From Gemmatimonadota bacterium (GTDB lineage: Bacteria > Gemmatimonadota > Gemmatimonadetes > Palauibacterales > Palauibacteraceae), in NCBI GenBank assembly GCA_022820995.1, contig JAJEEM010000016.1:1-64000 (forward strand): DNA of 64,000 bases. Direction: 5' to 3'. Below, one piece after another: positions 8,685 to 17,241 of this stretch. The position numbers were made by a program, and so were the translations under genes. Under the pieces are notes generated by a model. It was not told the origin of the DNA and searched no databases. It saw only the letters and a list, made by a program, of their open reading frames with translations. The first letter of the stretch is position 1, and each line of letters starts with the position of its first letter.

Positions 8685-10850
8685 CTAGAAACGGGGAGTC
8701 ACGGTGAGGCGGAAGCTTCGGGTGGGTCCCGGACTCCGTTCCTGCACGTCCACGTAGGTCGTCTGGAACAGGTTCTCGATCTTCGCCTGTACGCGGGTCC
8801 CCAGAATCTCGGTGCGCGCGCGAAGGTCCACGAGCGTGATCGCGTTGCGCTCGTCGAGCGGGAAGGCGAGCACCTGTTCCACGCGGCTCCGGTGGCGGAA
8901 GTCGACGGCGACGGCGCCCCTCCAGCCTGAAGCCGTCGCCGTGAAATTGTGCCGCGACCGGTAGGGGAGGGCGCGTCCGGTCCGGTCGTCCCTCGTGTCG
9001 AGGAAAGTGTAGTTCGTGTTGACGTCCAGACGATTCGGGATCACGCCGATCCGCAGACCCGCGTCGACTCCCCGCACCATGGCCTCGGCGACGTTGCGGA
9101 ACTGGAAGGTGAAGAACTCGTCCGGCGCCGGCGTGGGTTCGATGAGGTCCGTGTAGTCGCTCCAGAACAGCCCCGCATCGAGCCATACGCGATCGCTGAA
9201 CGACACCGTCGCTCCGACCTCGCGCGCCCACGCGGACTCCCCTCGCATCTCGAGGTTCGGGACGACGCGGAAACCGAACTGGGTCGTCGACGTGAACTGT
9301 TCGGACACGCTCGGCGCGCGGTATCCCCGGCTCAGCGATCCGCGCAGGCTCAGCCGCTCGCTCGCCTCGAAGACGATCCCGAGCTTCGGGTTGAGCACGA
9401 CATCCGTCATCGCCGACGACGCCTCGTGGTAGTCGAGCCTCAGCCCCACGGAGCCGCGAACCCGGTCCGAGAAGGTGATTTCGTCCTGCGCGAACACCGC
9501 GAGGTCCGTCACCTCGGGCGTCGGATCGAGGAAGTTGGAGCTTACGCCCGTCCACGCGCCTTCCCCACCGATCGTCAGCGCGTGCGAGGTGTTGGGGAAG
9601 AGGGACCACTGTACGTCGGTGCCGACCCGCGTCGAGCGGTGGAAGTCCTGGTTGTCGTGGAAATGGTTCTGGTTCCGCGCGTGGTAGATGTGCGGCCGCA
9701 GTTGCACGCGCTGCTTCGGGGTCACATACGGCGTGGCCGTCACCCCGAACACGACGTCGTCCGCCCGGACCCAGTCGCCGAGTTCGGCCGGATCGACTTC
9801 CAGCGGACGATCCGCCGACAACCAGGTGAAGAACTCCTCCTCGTCCCTCCGGGTCCAGTTGACGAAAACCTCCCAGGGATTGGAGGACTCCGCGGGGAAG
9901 ACGGTCTTCAGCCGCACCCGCCAGCGTTCCAGTGCCCCGTTCTGGCGGAACCCGTCCGATTCCTCTCGCGCGAGGTACAGGGTGGTGCCGACGTCGCCGA
10001 GGCGGCGGGAATGCTGGAGCGCGATCCCTTCCCTGCTCAGGCTCTCGTCCGTGAACGAGTGTCGCGCCGGAGTGTCGAAGAGCCCCACGTAGCCGCGGAC
10101 GATGGTCTCGGGCTCCTCCGGCGGGCGTTTCGTGATCACGTTCACGACGCCGCCCAGCGCGTTCGTCCCCCACAGCGTAGAATGTGGACCCTTCACGATC
10201 TCGATCTGGTCCACGTCCAGCACGGGGAGGCCGCTGAAATCGATCGACGCGCCCACGCCGGAGAGCACGCGGTGGCCGTCGAGGAGCATGAGGACCCGGC
10301 TTCCGACGCCCCGCGCGATGCCGGTGGCGCCGCGGATATCCATCTGGCCGGAGTTGAAGATCACGCCCTGTGCGAAGGGGAGCGCCTCGTCGAGGGTCAC
10401 GGCGTCGCGGTTGCCGAGTTCGTCGGCGCTCATCACGGCGACGCTGACCGGGGCTTCGCCGGGACGGGCGGCGGAGCGGTTCGCCGTCACGGTCAGTTCG
10501 GGAACGTCGAACAGCCGGCGTTCGAGAGCGATGCGAAGTTCGCCCGACTGACCGGCCTGAAGTTCGCGTTCAGCGGCGCGAAAGCCGTCCGCGACGACGA
10601 CGAGAGTAAAGGTCCCATCGGCGGGCGAGGCGATCCCGAAGCCCCCGTCGGCCCTCGTCGTCGCCGTCAAGGTGGTGCTTCGGATGAAGACGGCGGCCCC
10701 CGCGACCGGCACACCCGTCTCCGCATCCAGCACGCGGCCCCGTACCGCGTCCTGGGCCTGGGCGGCCAGGCGGTCGCTCGCCACGAACAGGGCGAGCGCC
10801 GCCCACGCCGCGAGACAACGGCGAACGCCGGCCGCTACTGCCGCTGCCAA
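8685..10850 (-). CDS. TonB-dependent outer-membrane receptor
   Basis: A 721-residue receptor: signal peptide (cleavage near AAQAQD), a carboxypeptidase-regulatory-like domain (VRGRVLDAETGVPVAGA, about residues 37-115), then the plug (DALPFAQGV-like segment, RVLMLLDGHRV, IEIVKGPHSTLWGTNALGGVVNVIT) and a beta-barrel ending in aromatic RF. It lies directly upstream of, and 7 bp from, the PQQ dehydrogenase. No PQQ synthesis genes are in the window, so uptake of PQQ or of the enzyme's substrate is a reasonable guess. The TTG start overlaps the preceding lipoprotein gene by 16 bp. Confidence 0.9.
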   Translation of the reverse strand: MAAAVAAGVRRCLAAWAALALFVASDRLAAQAQDAVRGRVLDAETGVPVAGAAVFIRSTTLTATTRADGGFGIASPADGTFTLVVVADGFRAAERELQAGQSGELRIALERRLFDVPELTVTANRSAARPGEAPVSVAVMSADELGNRDAVTLDEALPFAQGVIFNSGQMDIRGATGIARGVGSRVLMLLDGHRVLSGVGASIDFSGLPVLDVDQIEIVKGPHSTLWGTNALGGVVNVITKRPPEEPETIVRGYVGLFDTPARHSFTDESLSREGIALQHSRRLGDVGTTLYLAREESDGFRQNGALERWRVRLKTVFPAESSNPWEVFVNWTRRDEEEFFTWLSADRPLEVDPAELGDWVRADDVVFGVTATPYVTPKQRVQLRPHIYHARNQNHFHDNQDFHRSTRVGTDVQWSLFPNTSHALTIGGEGAWTGVSSNFLDPTPEVTDLAVFAQDEITFSDRVRGSVGLRLDYHEASSAMTDVVLNPKLGIVFEASERLSLRGSLSRGYRAPSVSEQFTSTTQFGFRVVPNLEMRGESAWAREVGATVSFSDRVWLDAGLFWSDYTDLIEPTPAPDEFFTFQFRNVAEAMVRGVDAGLRIGVIPNRLDVNTNYTFLDTRDDRTGRALPYRSRHNFTATASGWRGAVAVDFRHRSRVEQVLAFPLDERNAITLVDLRARTEILGTRVQAKIENLFQTTYVDVQERSPGPTRSFRLTVTPRF

Positions 10851-11296
10851 ACCGTCGTCGCGACCGCCGCCGGGGGCTCCGTCACCATGACGGTGAGAAC
10901 GTTCCCCGCCAGCGTGTACGTGCCGATGTTCTGTTGCGCCTGCCCCGCAAACTCCCAGCTCCCATCCGTCCGCAGCGTGAAGCTCCCCTGGTCCGTGATC
11001 TCAATGACCTCGCCGTTCAGCGGGTTCGTCACCGTGAGGAGCATGGACATCGTGCCGGTCGCGGAGTCACCCGACGCGGGGTTTTGCGACAGCATCGCCG
11101 TTCCCACGGCAATCGGCGGTCCGATCGTCGCCCCCTGGGTGATCACACCGGTCAGGGATACGAGACTATAGGTGCCCGAGACGTCCGGCGGCCCCGCGGC
11201 GGGAGGCGGCTCCGGGTCCGTGGTGTCGCCGCCGCAGCCGGTGATAAGGGTCGCAACGACCAGGGGCACGCACAACGTGAACAAGTGCTTCTTCAT
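10835..11296 (-). CDS. Lipocalin-like lipoprotein
   Basis: A 153-residue lipoprotein with a classic signal ending in LITGC (Cys21). The mature part starts DVSGTYSLVSLTG and is a run of short beta strands (GTMSMLLTV, GSFTLRTDGSWEF, IGTYTLAGNVLTV). This is the pattern of small lipocalin-like or DUF5004-like proteins that are common in this phylum. It is the first gene of the receptor/dehydrogenase operon and overlaps the receptor start. The role is unknown. Confidence 0.78.
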   Translation of the reverse strand: MKKHLFTLCVPLVVATLITGCGGDTTDPEPPPAAGPPDVSGTYSLVSLTGVITQGATIGPPIAVGTAMLSQNPASGDSATGTMSMLLTVTNPLNGEVIEITDQGSFTLRTDGSWEFAGQAQQNIGTYTLAGNVLTVMVTEPPAAVATTVWQRQ

Positions 11297-11395
11297 GAAA
11301 CCTCCGTCAGTTTTTTGGATCAGGCGCCTTTACGAAGACGCCGCTCCTTTCAAGATAGTCGTCCGCTTCGGCGTTGCCGAGACCGATGCTCCGCC

Positions 11396-11683
11396 CTACG
11401 GGCCGTTCTCACTGTCGGTGGATACCGGGTATCGGTCCGTTTCCTGCTCGGGTTCGCCGCGTTCCACGACGATCGAGCAGTTCGTGACGAGCGCGGCGAT
11501 GGCGCCGATCGCGGCCCAGGCGGGCAGCATCAGCGTCCCCAGGACCCCGATGGAGAGCGGAACCTCGATGAGCTCCTTTCCGTCCTCGTTCCGGATCGAG
11601 ATGCGGCGGACGTTCCCCTCCCGGATGATCTCCTTGATCTTCCGGACGAGGTTCTCGCCCGGCACCCTGTGTTCCTCGGTCAT
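11396..11683 (-). CDS. DUF4342 family protein
   Basis: A 95-residue protein starting at ATG 11683 behind a strong GGGAGGTGG. The first 50 residues form an amphipathic helix and a strand (LVRKIKEIIREGNVRRISIRN), then VPLSIGVLGTLMLPAWAAIGAIAALVTNC, one long hydrophobic segment. This is the DUF4342 layout. The function is not known. The open frame continues far upstream but only this part has family character and a ribosome site. Confidence 0.78.
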   Translation of the reverse strand: MTEEHRVPGENLVRKIKEIIREGNVRRISIRNEDGKELIEVPLSIGVLGTLMLPAWAAIGAIAALVTNCSIVVERGEPEQETDRYPVSTDSENGP

Positions 11684-11806
11684 GTCCACCTCCCTTGCGG
11701 CGCGCCCGCGAGTCCGGCTTGATGTTGGATCCTGACAGTCCGCCGTACGCTCGTCATCCGGATCGGGTTTTGCGAGCCGCGGGAACCTCTCTACCGAGGA
11801 ATAACG

Positions 11807-12781
11807 ATGAAACGCTATCGAACGGAACTCTGCGCTCTCGCGCTCGCGCTCGGCTTTGCCGCCTGCGACGAGCCGGCGGACGAGGCCGGAGCCTCCGGCG
11901 GGGACGGACTCCCGGCGGGGGCGGAGGCGATCTCTCTGCTGGGCGAACCGCTCCATCCATCCCCCGCTTCGGCGGAAGTCGCGGCGGAACAGCAGCGCGA
12001 CATCGAAGTCGCGCGAGCGGACTACGACGCGGATCCGGACGATGCGGACGCGATCATCTGGCTCGGCCGGCGCGTCGGGTACACGGGGGCGTTCCGCGAA
12101 GCGATCGAGATCTTCTCGGAGGGGATCGAGAAGCACCCGAACGATGCGAGGATGTACCGTCATCGGGGACATCGCTGGATCAGCGTGCGGGAGTTCGATC
12201 GCGCCATCGAGGACCTGTCTCGTGCCGCGGACCTGGTGCGGGGCGACGAGGACGAGGTCGAGCCGGACGGCCAGCCCAACGCGCGCGGCATTCCGACCAG
12301 CACGCTGCAGTCGAACATCCACTACCACCTGGCGCTGGCCCGCTACCTGAAGGGGGACTTCGAGGGGGCGCTGCCGTCGTACGAGGCTTACATGGCGGTG
12401 ACGACGAATCCCGACCAGCTCGTGGCCATCTCGCACTGGTGGTACATGGCGCTGCGCCGTCTGGGCCGCGACGCGGAGACGGCGGCCGTCCTCGAACCGG
12501 TGACGGCGGATCTCGACGTGATCGAGAACACCAGCTATCACCGGCTGCTCCTCATGTACAAGGGGGAGCTTGCCGCGGACGAGCTGTGGGATCCCGAGAG
12601 CGGAGATCCGGCGGGCGTGGCGGTCGCGTACGGCGTCGCGACCTGGCACCTCTACAACGGCCGCGAGGCGCAGGCGGCGGAGATGTACCGCCGCATTCTC
12701 GAGGGTTCCGGCTGGGCGGGGTTCGGCTACATCGCGTCCGAGGCGGAGATCGCCCGCCTGGAGGCCGACGCAGGCGGCTGA
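11807..12781 (+). CDS. TPR-repeat lipoprotein
   Basis: A 324-residue protein with a lipoprotein signal ending in FAAC (Cys22). Tetratricopeptide-like helical pairs run through residues 60-310; the clearest are EAIEIFSEGIEKHPNDARMYRHRGHRWI and AIEDLSRAADLV, LALARYLKGDFEGALPSYEAYM, and the C-terminal AVAYGVATWHLYNGREAQAAEMYRRIL. It is probably a periplasmic scaffold. Its partner is not evident. GAGGAAT precedes the ATG. It is divergent from the DUF4342 gene. Confidence 0.83.
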   Translation: MKRYRTELCALALALGFAACDEPADEAGASGGDGLPAGAEAISLLGEPLHPSPASAEVAAEQQRDIEVARADYDADPDDADAIIWLGRRVGYTGAFREAIEIFSEGIEKHPNDARMYRHRGHRWISVREFDRAIEDLSRAADLVRGDEDEVEPDGQPNARGIPTSTLQSNIHYHLALARYLKGDFEGALPSYEAYMAVTTNPDQLVAISHWWYMALRRLGRDAETAAVLEPVTADLDVIENTSYHRLLLMYKGELAADELWDPESGDPAGVAVAYGVATWHLYNGREAQAAEMYRRILEGSGWAGFGYIASEAEIARLEADAGG

Positions 12782-12788
12782 CGTGAGG

Positions 12789-12825
12789 GGCTGACCCGGG
12801 CGGCTGACCCGGGCGGCTGACCCGG
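12789..12825 (+). repeat. 13-bp tandem repeat just after a stop codon
   Basis: Almost three copies of GGCTGACCCGGGC directly after the TPR gene. Each copy contains TGA, so they repeat the stop region (the gene itself ends GGCTGA). It looks like a slippage product. Confidence 0.85.
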
Positions 12826-12968
12826 TGCAACTTTTTCCCCGCCGGCCTCGTTTCCGACAGTGACGCGGCTGCCGGGGGTGCGGACCACGTACGGACCGCA
12901 ACCTTTCGACGGCTCGACGCGTCCTACTTCGCAAGGTTTGGAGTTCGGGCTGCTTAAGGAAGGTCACC

Positions 12969-15680
12969 TTGGGGTTTTCTTCGTTCCTGATAGATTCCGC
13001 CGCCCCGTTACGCCGGTGGGCGGCGTTCGTGTTTCTGATGGGCCTGGCCGCGCCGCTGGCGGCACAGGATTCCGCGATCGGCGGCGAGACACACGCACGG
13101 GCCGCCGCGGCCCCGGCGATCCGGGCGATCCGGGCGGCCGAGCCGCCGCAGATCGACGGACGGCTGGACGAACCCGCGTGGAGCGGGGCGCCGGTTGCCC
13201 GCGACTTCGTCCAGTTTCAGCCCGACCCGGGCGAGCCGGCGAGCGAGCGCACCGAGGTCCGGGTCCTCTATACGGACGACGCCGTCTACATCGGCGCGCG
13301 GATGTACGACCGCGATCCCGACGGGATCATCCGCCGGCTCGCGCGCCGCGATGAGCAGGTGACGACGGACGCCTTTTCCGTCGCGTTCGACAGCTACTTC
13401 GATCACCGCACGGCGTTCCGCTTCTCCGTCAGCGTGGCGGGCGTCCAGAGCGACGCGCTGATGTTCTCCGACACGCAGGAGGACGGCGATTGGGACGCGG
13501 TGTGGGAGAGCGCGACGCGCTCGGACGAATCGGGCTGGACGGCCGAACTGCGGATCCCCCTCTCGCAACTCCGGTTCGCCGGATCAGCGGACGACGGTTC
13601 CGGAAGCACATGGGGCATCAACTTCCTGCGCGAGATCGCCCGCCTCGAGGAGTTGAGCGTGTGGTCGCCCCTGCCGGAGGACCGCTCGCGGATCGTGTCC
13701 GCCTTCGGCACGCTGCGCGACCTTCAGGGCCTCCGGCCGCGCCGCAATCTGGAGGTGCGGCCCTACGTCCTTTCCTCGGCGACGCGGGCCCCGGGCACGG
13801 CCGACAATCCGTTCTACGCGGCCACGGCCCTGCGCCAGACGGTGGGGGGCGACCTGAAGTACGGCATCACGGAGAATCTCACGCTCGACGTCACCGTCAA
13901 CCCCGACTTCGGGCAGGTCGAAGCGGATCCGTCCGTCGTGAACCTCACGGCCTTCGAGACGTTCTTCCCCGAGAAGCGGCCGTTCTTCCAGGAGGGATCG
14001 GACATCTTCGGTTTTTCCTTCGGTGGGGGCGATGACAACAACGAGTCGCTCTTCTACAGCCGCCGGATCGGACGTGCGCCCCAGGGGTCCGTGACGGGCC
14101 CGGCGGAATACCGCGACGTGCCGGAGGCGACGAGCATTCTCGGAGCGGCGAAGCTGTCCGGGAAGACGGCGGACGGCTGGTCGATCGGGTTCCTCGATGC
14201 CCTCACCTCGAACGAAAACGCGAGCTTCATTTCGCCGGGGGGCACATCCGGCGCGCAACTCGTGGAGCCGATGACCAACTACGCCGTGGCGCGGGTCATC
14301 AAGGACTTCCGCGACGGCGAAAGCGCCGTCGGCGTCATCGCCACCGCCACGAACCGGGGTCTGGGCGCCGGGGGAACGCTCGCCTTCCTGGCGGACGAGG
14401 CCTACACGGGGGGGTTCGACTTCCGCCATCGGTTCGGAGGCGGGAACTATCAGATCGACGGTCACGTGATCGGGAGCACGGTGAGCGGGAGTCCGGAAGC
14501 GATCGCGCGTATCCAGCGTTCCTCCGTCCACTACTTCCAGAGCCCGGACTCCAGGCACGGACTGGACCCCACCCGCACGCGCCTCTCGGGCAGCACGTCG
14601 ACGATCAGCTTCTCGAAGGTCGGCGGCGGGAACTGGCGCTACGGACTGTTCGGCGAGAACCGGTCGCCCGGCTTCGAGTCGAACGACCTCGGATTCCAGC
14701 AGAACGCGGATTACCGGGTCGGTGCGGCCTGGGTGAACTACCAGCAGTTCCGGCCGCAGGGGCCGTTCCGGAACTGGGGAGTGAACGCGGCGACGTGGTC
14801 CGGCTGGACGTTCAACGGGGAACGGCAGTTCACGGGCGGCAACGTGAACGGGAATTTCCAGCTCAAGAACTTCTGGCGCGGCTTCGCGGGGTTCAATCAG
14901 GAGTGGGCGGGACTCGCGACCACGGCGCTTCGCGGCGGACCCACCCTCTACCAGCCGAGCCAGTGGAGCAGTTGGGGCGGCGTGTTCACGGACTCCCGGA
15001 AGCCCGTGCGGCTCGGAGCCGTGTTCAACGCCGGAGGAGAGTACCGCACCGCGACCCGCCGCCTCGGCCTGTCGCCGAACGTGACGCTCCAGCCGTCGAG
15101 CCGTCTCCAGCTTAACTTCGGCCCGAGCCTGCAGTGGAACGACCGGGCGTGGCAGTTCGTCTCGCGGCCCGACGCCTCCGACGGGACGCACTACGTGTTC
15201 GCGCGCCTGAGCCAGCAGACGGTCTCGATCACGACGCGCCTGAACTACACGTTCAGCCCGGACCTTTCGCTTCAGTTCTACGCCCAGCCCTTCGTGAGCG
15301 CGGGGAGCTACGACCGTTTCATGGAGGTCGATGATCCGCGTGCGTCCGATTTCTCCGACCGCTTCCGGACGTACGGCGAGAACGAGATCCGGCGGGTGGA
15401 GGCGAACGGCTTCGGACTCTACCAGGTCGACGCCGATCGCGACGGGAAGGCGGACTTCGGCTTCGGGGACCCCGACTTCAACGTGAAGTCGTTCCGCTCC
15501 AACCTGGTCCTGCGCTGGCAGTACCGGCCCGGATCGACCGTGTTCCTCGTCTGGAGCCGCGACCAGCAGTCGTTCCGCAACGACGGTTCGTTCCGCCTCG
15601 GCGACGATCTGACGGACCTCGCGCGGATTCCCTCCACCAATATCTTCCTCGTAAAGTTCGAGCACTGGCTGGGGCTCTAG
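12969..15680 (+). CDS. DUF5916 outer-membrane protein with CBM9-like N-terminus
   Basis: A 903-residue exported protein. The signal peptide ends at LAAQD (about residue 35). Residues about 55-240 are a carbohydrate-binding-family-9-like beta sandwich (PPQIDGRLDEPAW, DDAVYIGARMYDRD). It is followed by the conserved ETFFPEKRPFFQEG segment and a large beta-barrel ending FVKFEHWLGL, which together define DUF5916. These proteins are abundant in Gemmatimonadota and Bacteroidota. Their ligand is not known. The start is TTG 12969, with GGAAGGT about 5 bases before it; there is no ATG nearby. Confidence 0.88.
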   Translation: MGFSSFLIDSAAPLRRWAAFVFLMGLAAPLAAQDSAIGGETHARAAAAPAIRAIRAAEPPQIDGRLDEPAWSGAPVARDFVQFQPDPGEPASERTEVRVLYTDDAVYIGARMYDRDPDGIIRRLARRDEQVTTDAFSVAFDSYFDHRTAFRFSVSVAGVQSDALMFSDTQEDGDWDAVWESATRSDESGWTAELRIPLSQLRFAGSADDGSGSTWGINFLREIARLEELSVWSPLPEDRSRIVSAFGTLRDLQGLRPRRNLEVRPYVLSSATRAPGTADNPFYAATALRQTVGGDLKYGITENLTLDVTVNPDFGQVEADPSVVNLTAFETFFPEKRPFFQEGSDIFGFSFGGGDDNNESLFYSRRIGRAPQGSVTGPAEYRDVPEATSILGAAKLSGKTADGWSIGFLDALTSNENASFISPGGTSGAQLVEPMTNYAVARVIKDFRDGESAVGVIATATNRGLGAGGTLAFLADEAYTGGFDFRHRFGGGNYQIDGHVIGSTVSGSPEAIARIQRSSVHYFQSPDSRHGLDPTRTRLSGSTSTISFSKVGGGNWRYGLFGENRSPGFESNDLGFQQNADYRVGAAWVNYQQFRPQGPFRNWGVNAATWSGWTFNGERQFTGGNVNGNFQLKNFWRGFAGFNQEWAGLATTALRGGPTLYQPSQWSSWGGVFTDSRKPVRLGAVFNAGGEYRTATRRLGLSPNVTLQPSSRLQLNFGPSLQWNDRAWQFVSRPDASDGTHYVFARLSQQTVSITTRLNYTFSPDLSLQFYAQPFVSAGSYDRFMEVDDPRASDFSDRFRTYGENEIRRVEANGFGLYQVDADRDGKADFGFGDPDFNVKSFRSNLVLRWQYRPGSTVFLVWSRDQQSFRNDGSFRLGDDLTDLARIPSTNIFLVKFEHWLGL

Positions 15681-15748
15681 CAGCATCCGTGGCGGGGGCA
15701 ACGCGGCTCCCGCCACGGTCCGCCGGCCGTCGAGAGCAGCGGGAAGCG

Positions 15749-15985
15749 GTGACCGGTTACATTTTCGTGGCGCTTGCGGTGCTGGTGGCGGTGGCCGGCT
15801 GGAGACGCCGGAGCCAGTTGCGTCACCTCACCCGCAGCGGCGTGACGGACGAGATCGTGCAGCGCATCGAGACGGTCGGCCGCGTGGACGCCGAAGACGT
15901 CGAACCGGTGGATCTCGAGTTGGCGAGGGCCGAGGAGGACGAATTCTGGGCCCAGACGTGGGACGAGCCGGAAGAGGACTGGTAA
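15749..15985 (+). CDS. Small single-pass membrane protein
   Basis: A 78-residue protein starting at GTG 15749 behind GGGAAG. One membrane helix (about residues 3-18) is followed by a basic anchor (WRRRSQLRHL) and a very acidic C-terminus (ELARAEEDEFWAQTWDEPEEDW). I do not recognise a family. It sits between the DUF5916 gene and the propeller gene, 68 and 26 bp away, in the same direction. Confidence 0.6.
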   Translation: MTGYIFVALAVLVAVAGWRRRSQLRHLTRSGVTDEIVQRIETVGRVDAEDVEPVDLELARAEEDEFWAQTWDEPEEDW

Positions 15986-16011
15986 CTGGCGAGAGGACTG
16001 GCGGGAATTCG

Positions 16012-17211
16012 ATGACGAACACGGTACGGAACTCGGGGGTGATTCGCGTCGGGCTGGCGGCCGCGACGGCGCTGTCGCCGGCGTCGGTCTGCCGGGCGGA
16101 GGCGCAGGAGGCTCCGCGAGTCTCTTTCGGAATGGCGGCCGCGGCCTTCGAGGACGGCCTGGGTTCCATGCGTGGCGTGCGCGAACTCGAGGACGGCCGC
16201 GTACTCATCGCCGACGGTTTCGGCGCCGCGGTCATCGCGTGGATGCCCGGGGGCGGCGCGGACACGCTGACCAACACGGGCCAGGGGCCGGAGGAGTATC
16301 GGACGCCGGACGGTCTCTTCCCCCTTCCGGGCGGCGCGACTCTCCTCGTCGACCTCGGCAACGCGCGGCTCACCCGCATCGAAGCGGACCTCAGCTTCGG
16401 CGAAACGTGGCCCATCGCCCGGGGAGCGCCGAATACCGGGATGACGATGATGATTCCGGTGGGGACCGACCGCGAAGGCGGGATCTACTTCCAGCAACGA
16501 CTCGACGGGATGGGGGGCATGTCGGACTCCGCCGCTGTCGCCCGCTTCGATCCGGCGACGGGCGAGACCTCGGAGGTCGGACGGGTCCGGCTTGCGGAAC
16601 AGACGCGGGTCGAGTCGGGGGACGCCAACAATCGCAGCGTGAACATCCGGCCTGTGCCGTTCTCCGACCAGGATGCGTGGAACGTGGCCTGGGACGGCCG
16701 GGTGGCGATCGCGCGCGCGGACGGCTACCGACTGGAGTGGCTGGATCGCGCGGGCGGGGTCACGCGCGGACCCGGGATATCCTACGAGCCGGTGCAGGTG
16801 CGGCGGGCCGACCAGGACGAGTGGCTCGACCAGCTCGGAGGCGGCCTGCGCGTCGAGGCGACGGACGATGGGAGCGGGATGCGGATGTCCATGAGCCGCG
16901 CGCCTTCAGGCTCGGGCAATGCGGATCCCTCCGACTTCGAGTGGCCGGACGTGAAGCCGGTCATTCCCGCCGGCGCGGTCGTGGTCGATGCGGAAGGCCG
17001 GGCGTGGGTGCGGCGCCATGTGCGCGCGGGGGAACCGCACCTGTACGATGTGTTCGACGCGGGCGGGCAGCGCGTCGCCCAGGTGGAACTGCCCGAGGAG
17101 CGGCGGCTCGTCGCCTTCGGGGCGGAAAGCGCCTACCTGGTCCGGAACGACGAATTCGGTTTCGCCTGGCTCGAGACGTACCCGATGCCCGCGGTGCCCG
17201 GGACGCGCTGA
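16012..17211 (+). CDS. Secreted six-bladed beta-propeller protein
   Basis: A 399-residue exported protein (signal ending near CRAEAQEA). Repeated blades are visible: RELEDGRVLIADG, NTGQGPEEYRTPDGLF, GATLLVDLGNARLTRIE, and later WVRRHVRAGEPHLYDVFDAGGQRV. The GxGPEEYRxPxG loop is typical of the NHL/6-bladed propeller lipoproteins common in Bacteroidota and Gemmatimonadota. The ligand and role are unknown. I start at ATG 16012, which directly precedes the signal peptide. Confidence 0.78.
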   Translation: MTNTVRNSGVIRVGLAAATALSPASVCRAEAQEAPRVSFGMAAAAFEDGLGSMRGVRELEDGRVLIADGFGAAVIAWMPGGGADTLTNTGQGPEEYRTPDGLFPLPGGATLLVDLGNARLTRIEADLSFGETWPIARGAPNTGMTMMIPVGTDREGGIYFQQRLDGMGGMSDSAAVARFDPATGETSEVGRVRLAEQTRVESGDANNRSVNIRPVPFSDQDAWNVAWDGRVAIARADGYRLEWLDRAGGVTRGPGISYEPVQVRRADQDEWLDQLGGGLRVEATDDGSGMRMSMSRAPSGSGNADPSDFEWPDVKPVIPAGAVVVDAEGRAWVRRHVRAGEPHLYDVFDAGGQRVAQVELPEERRLVAFGAESAYLVRNDEFGFAWLETYPMPAVPGTR

Positions 17212-17241
17212 CGCCGGCCGGGCGGCGGCGCGGCTCAGCGC
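17205..17241. terminator. Hairpin shared by two convergent genes
   Basis: GCGCTGA (17205-17211) pairs with TCAGCGC (17235-17241), with CGCCG/CGGCG pairing inside. Both stop codons of the converging genes lie in the stem arms. There is no T-run, so it is a likely bidirectional terminator or 3' protecting hairpin. Confidence 0.55.

Noticed and set aside
8949-11171. Long plus-strand open frame opposite the TonB receptor
   Set aside because: Antisense shadow; the minus strand has full receptor motifs.
13584-15716. Long minus-strand open frame opposite the DUF5916 gene
   Set aside because: Antisense shadow without family signals.
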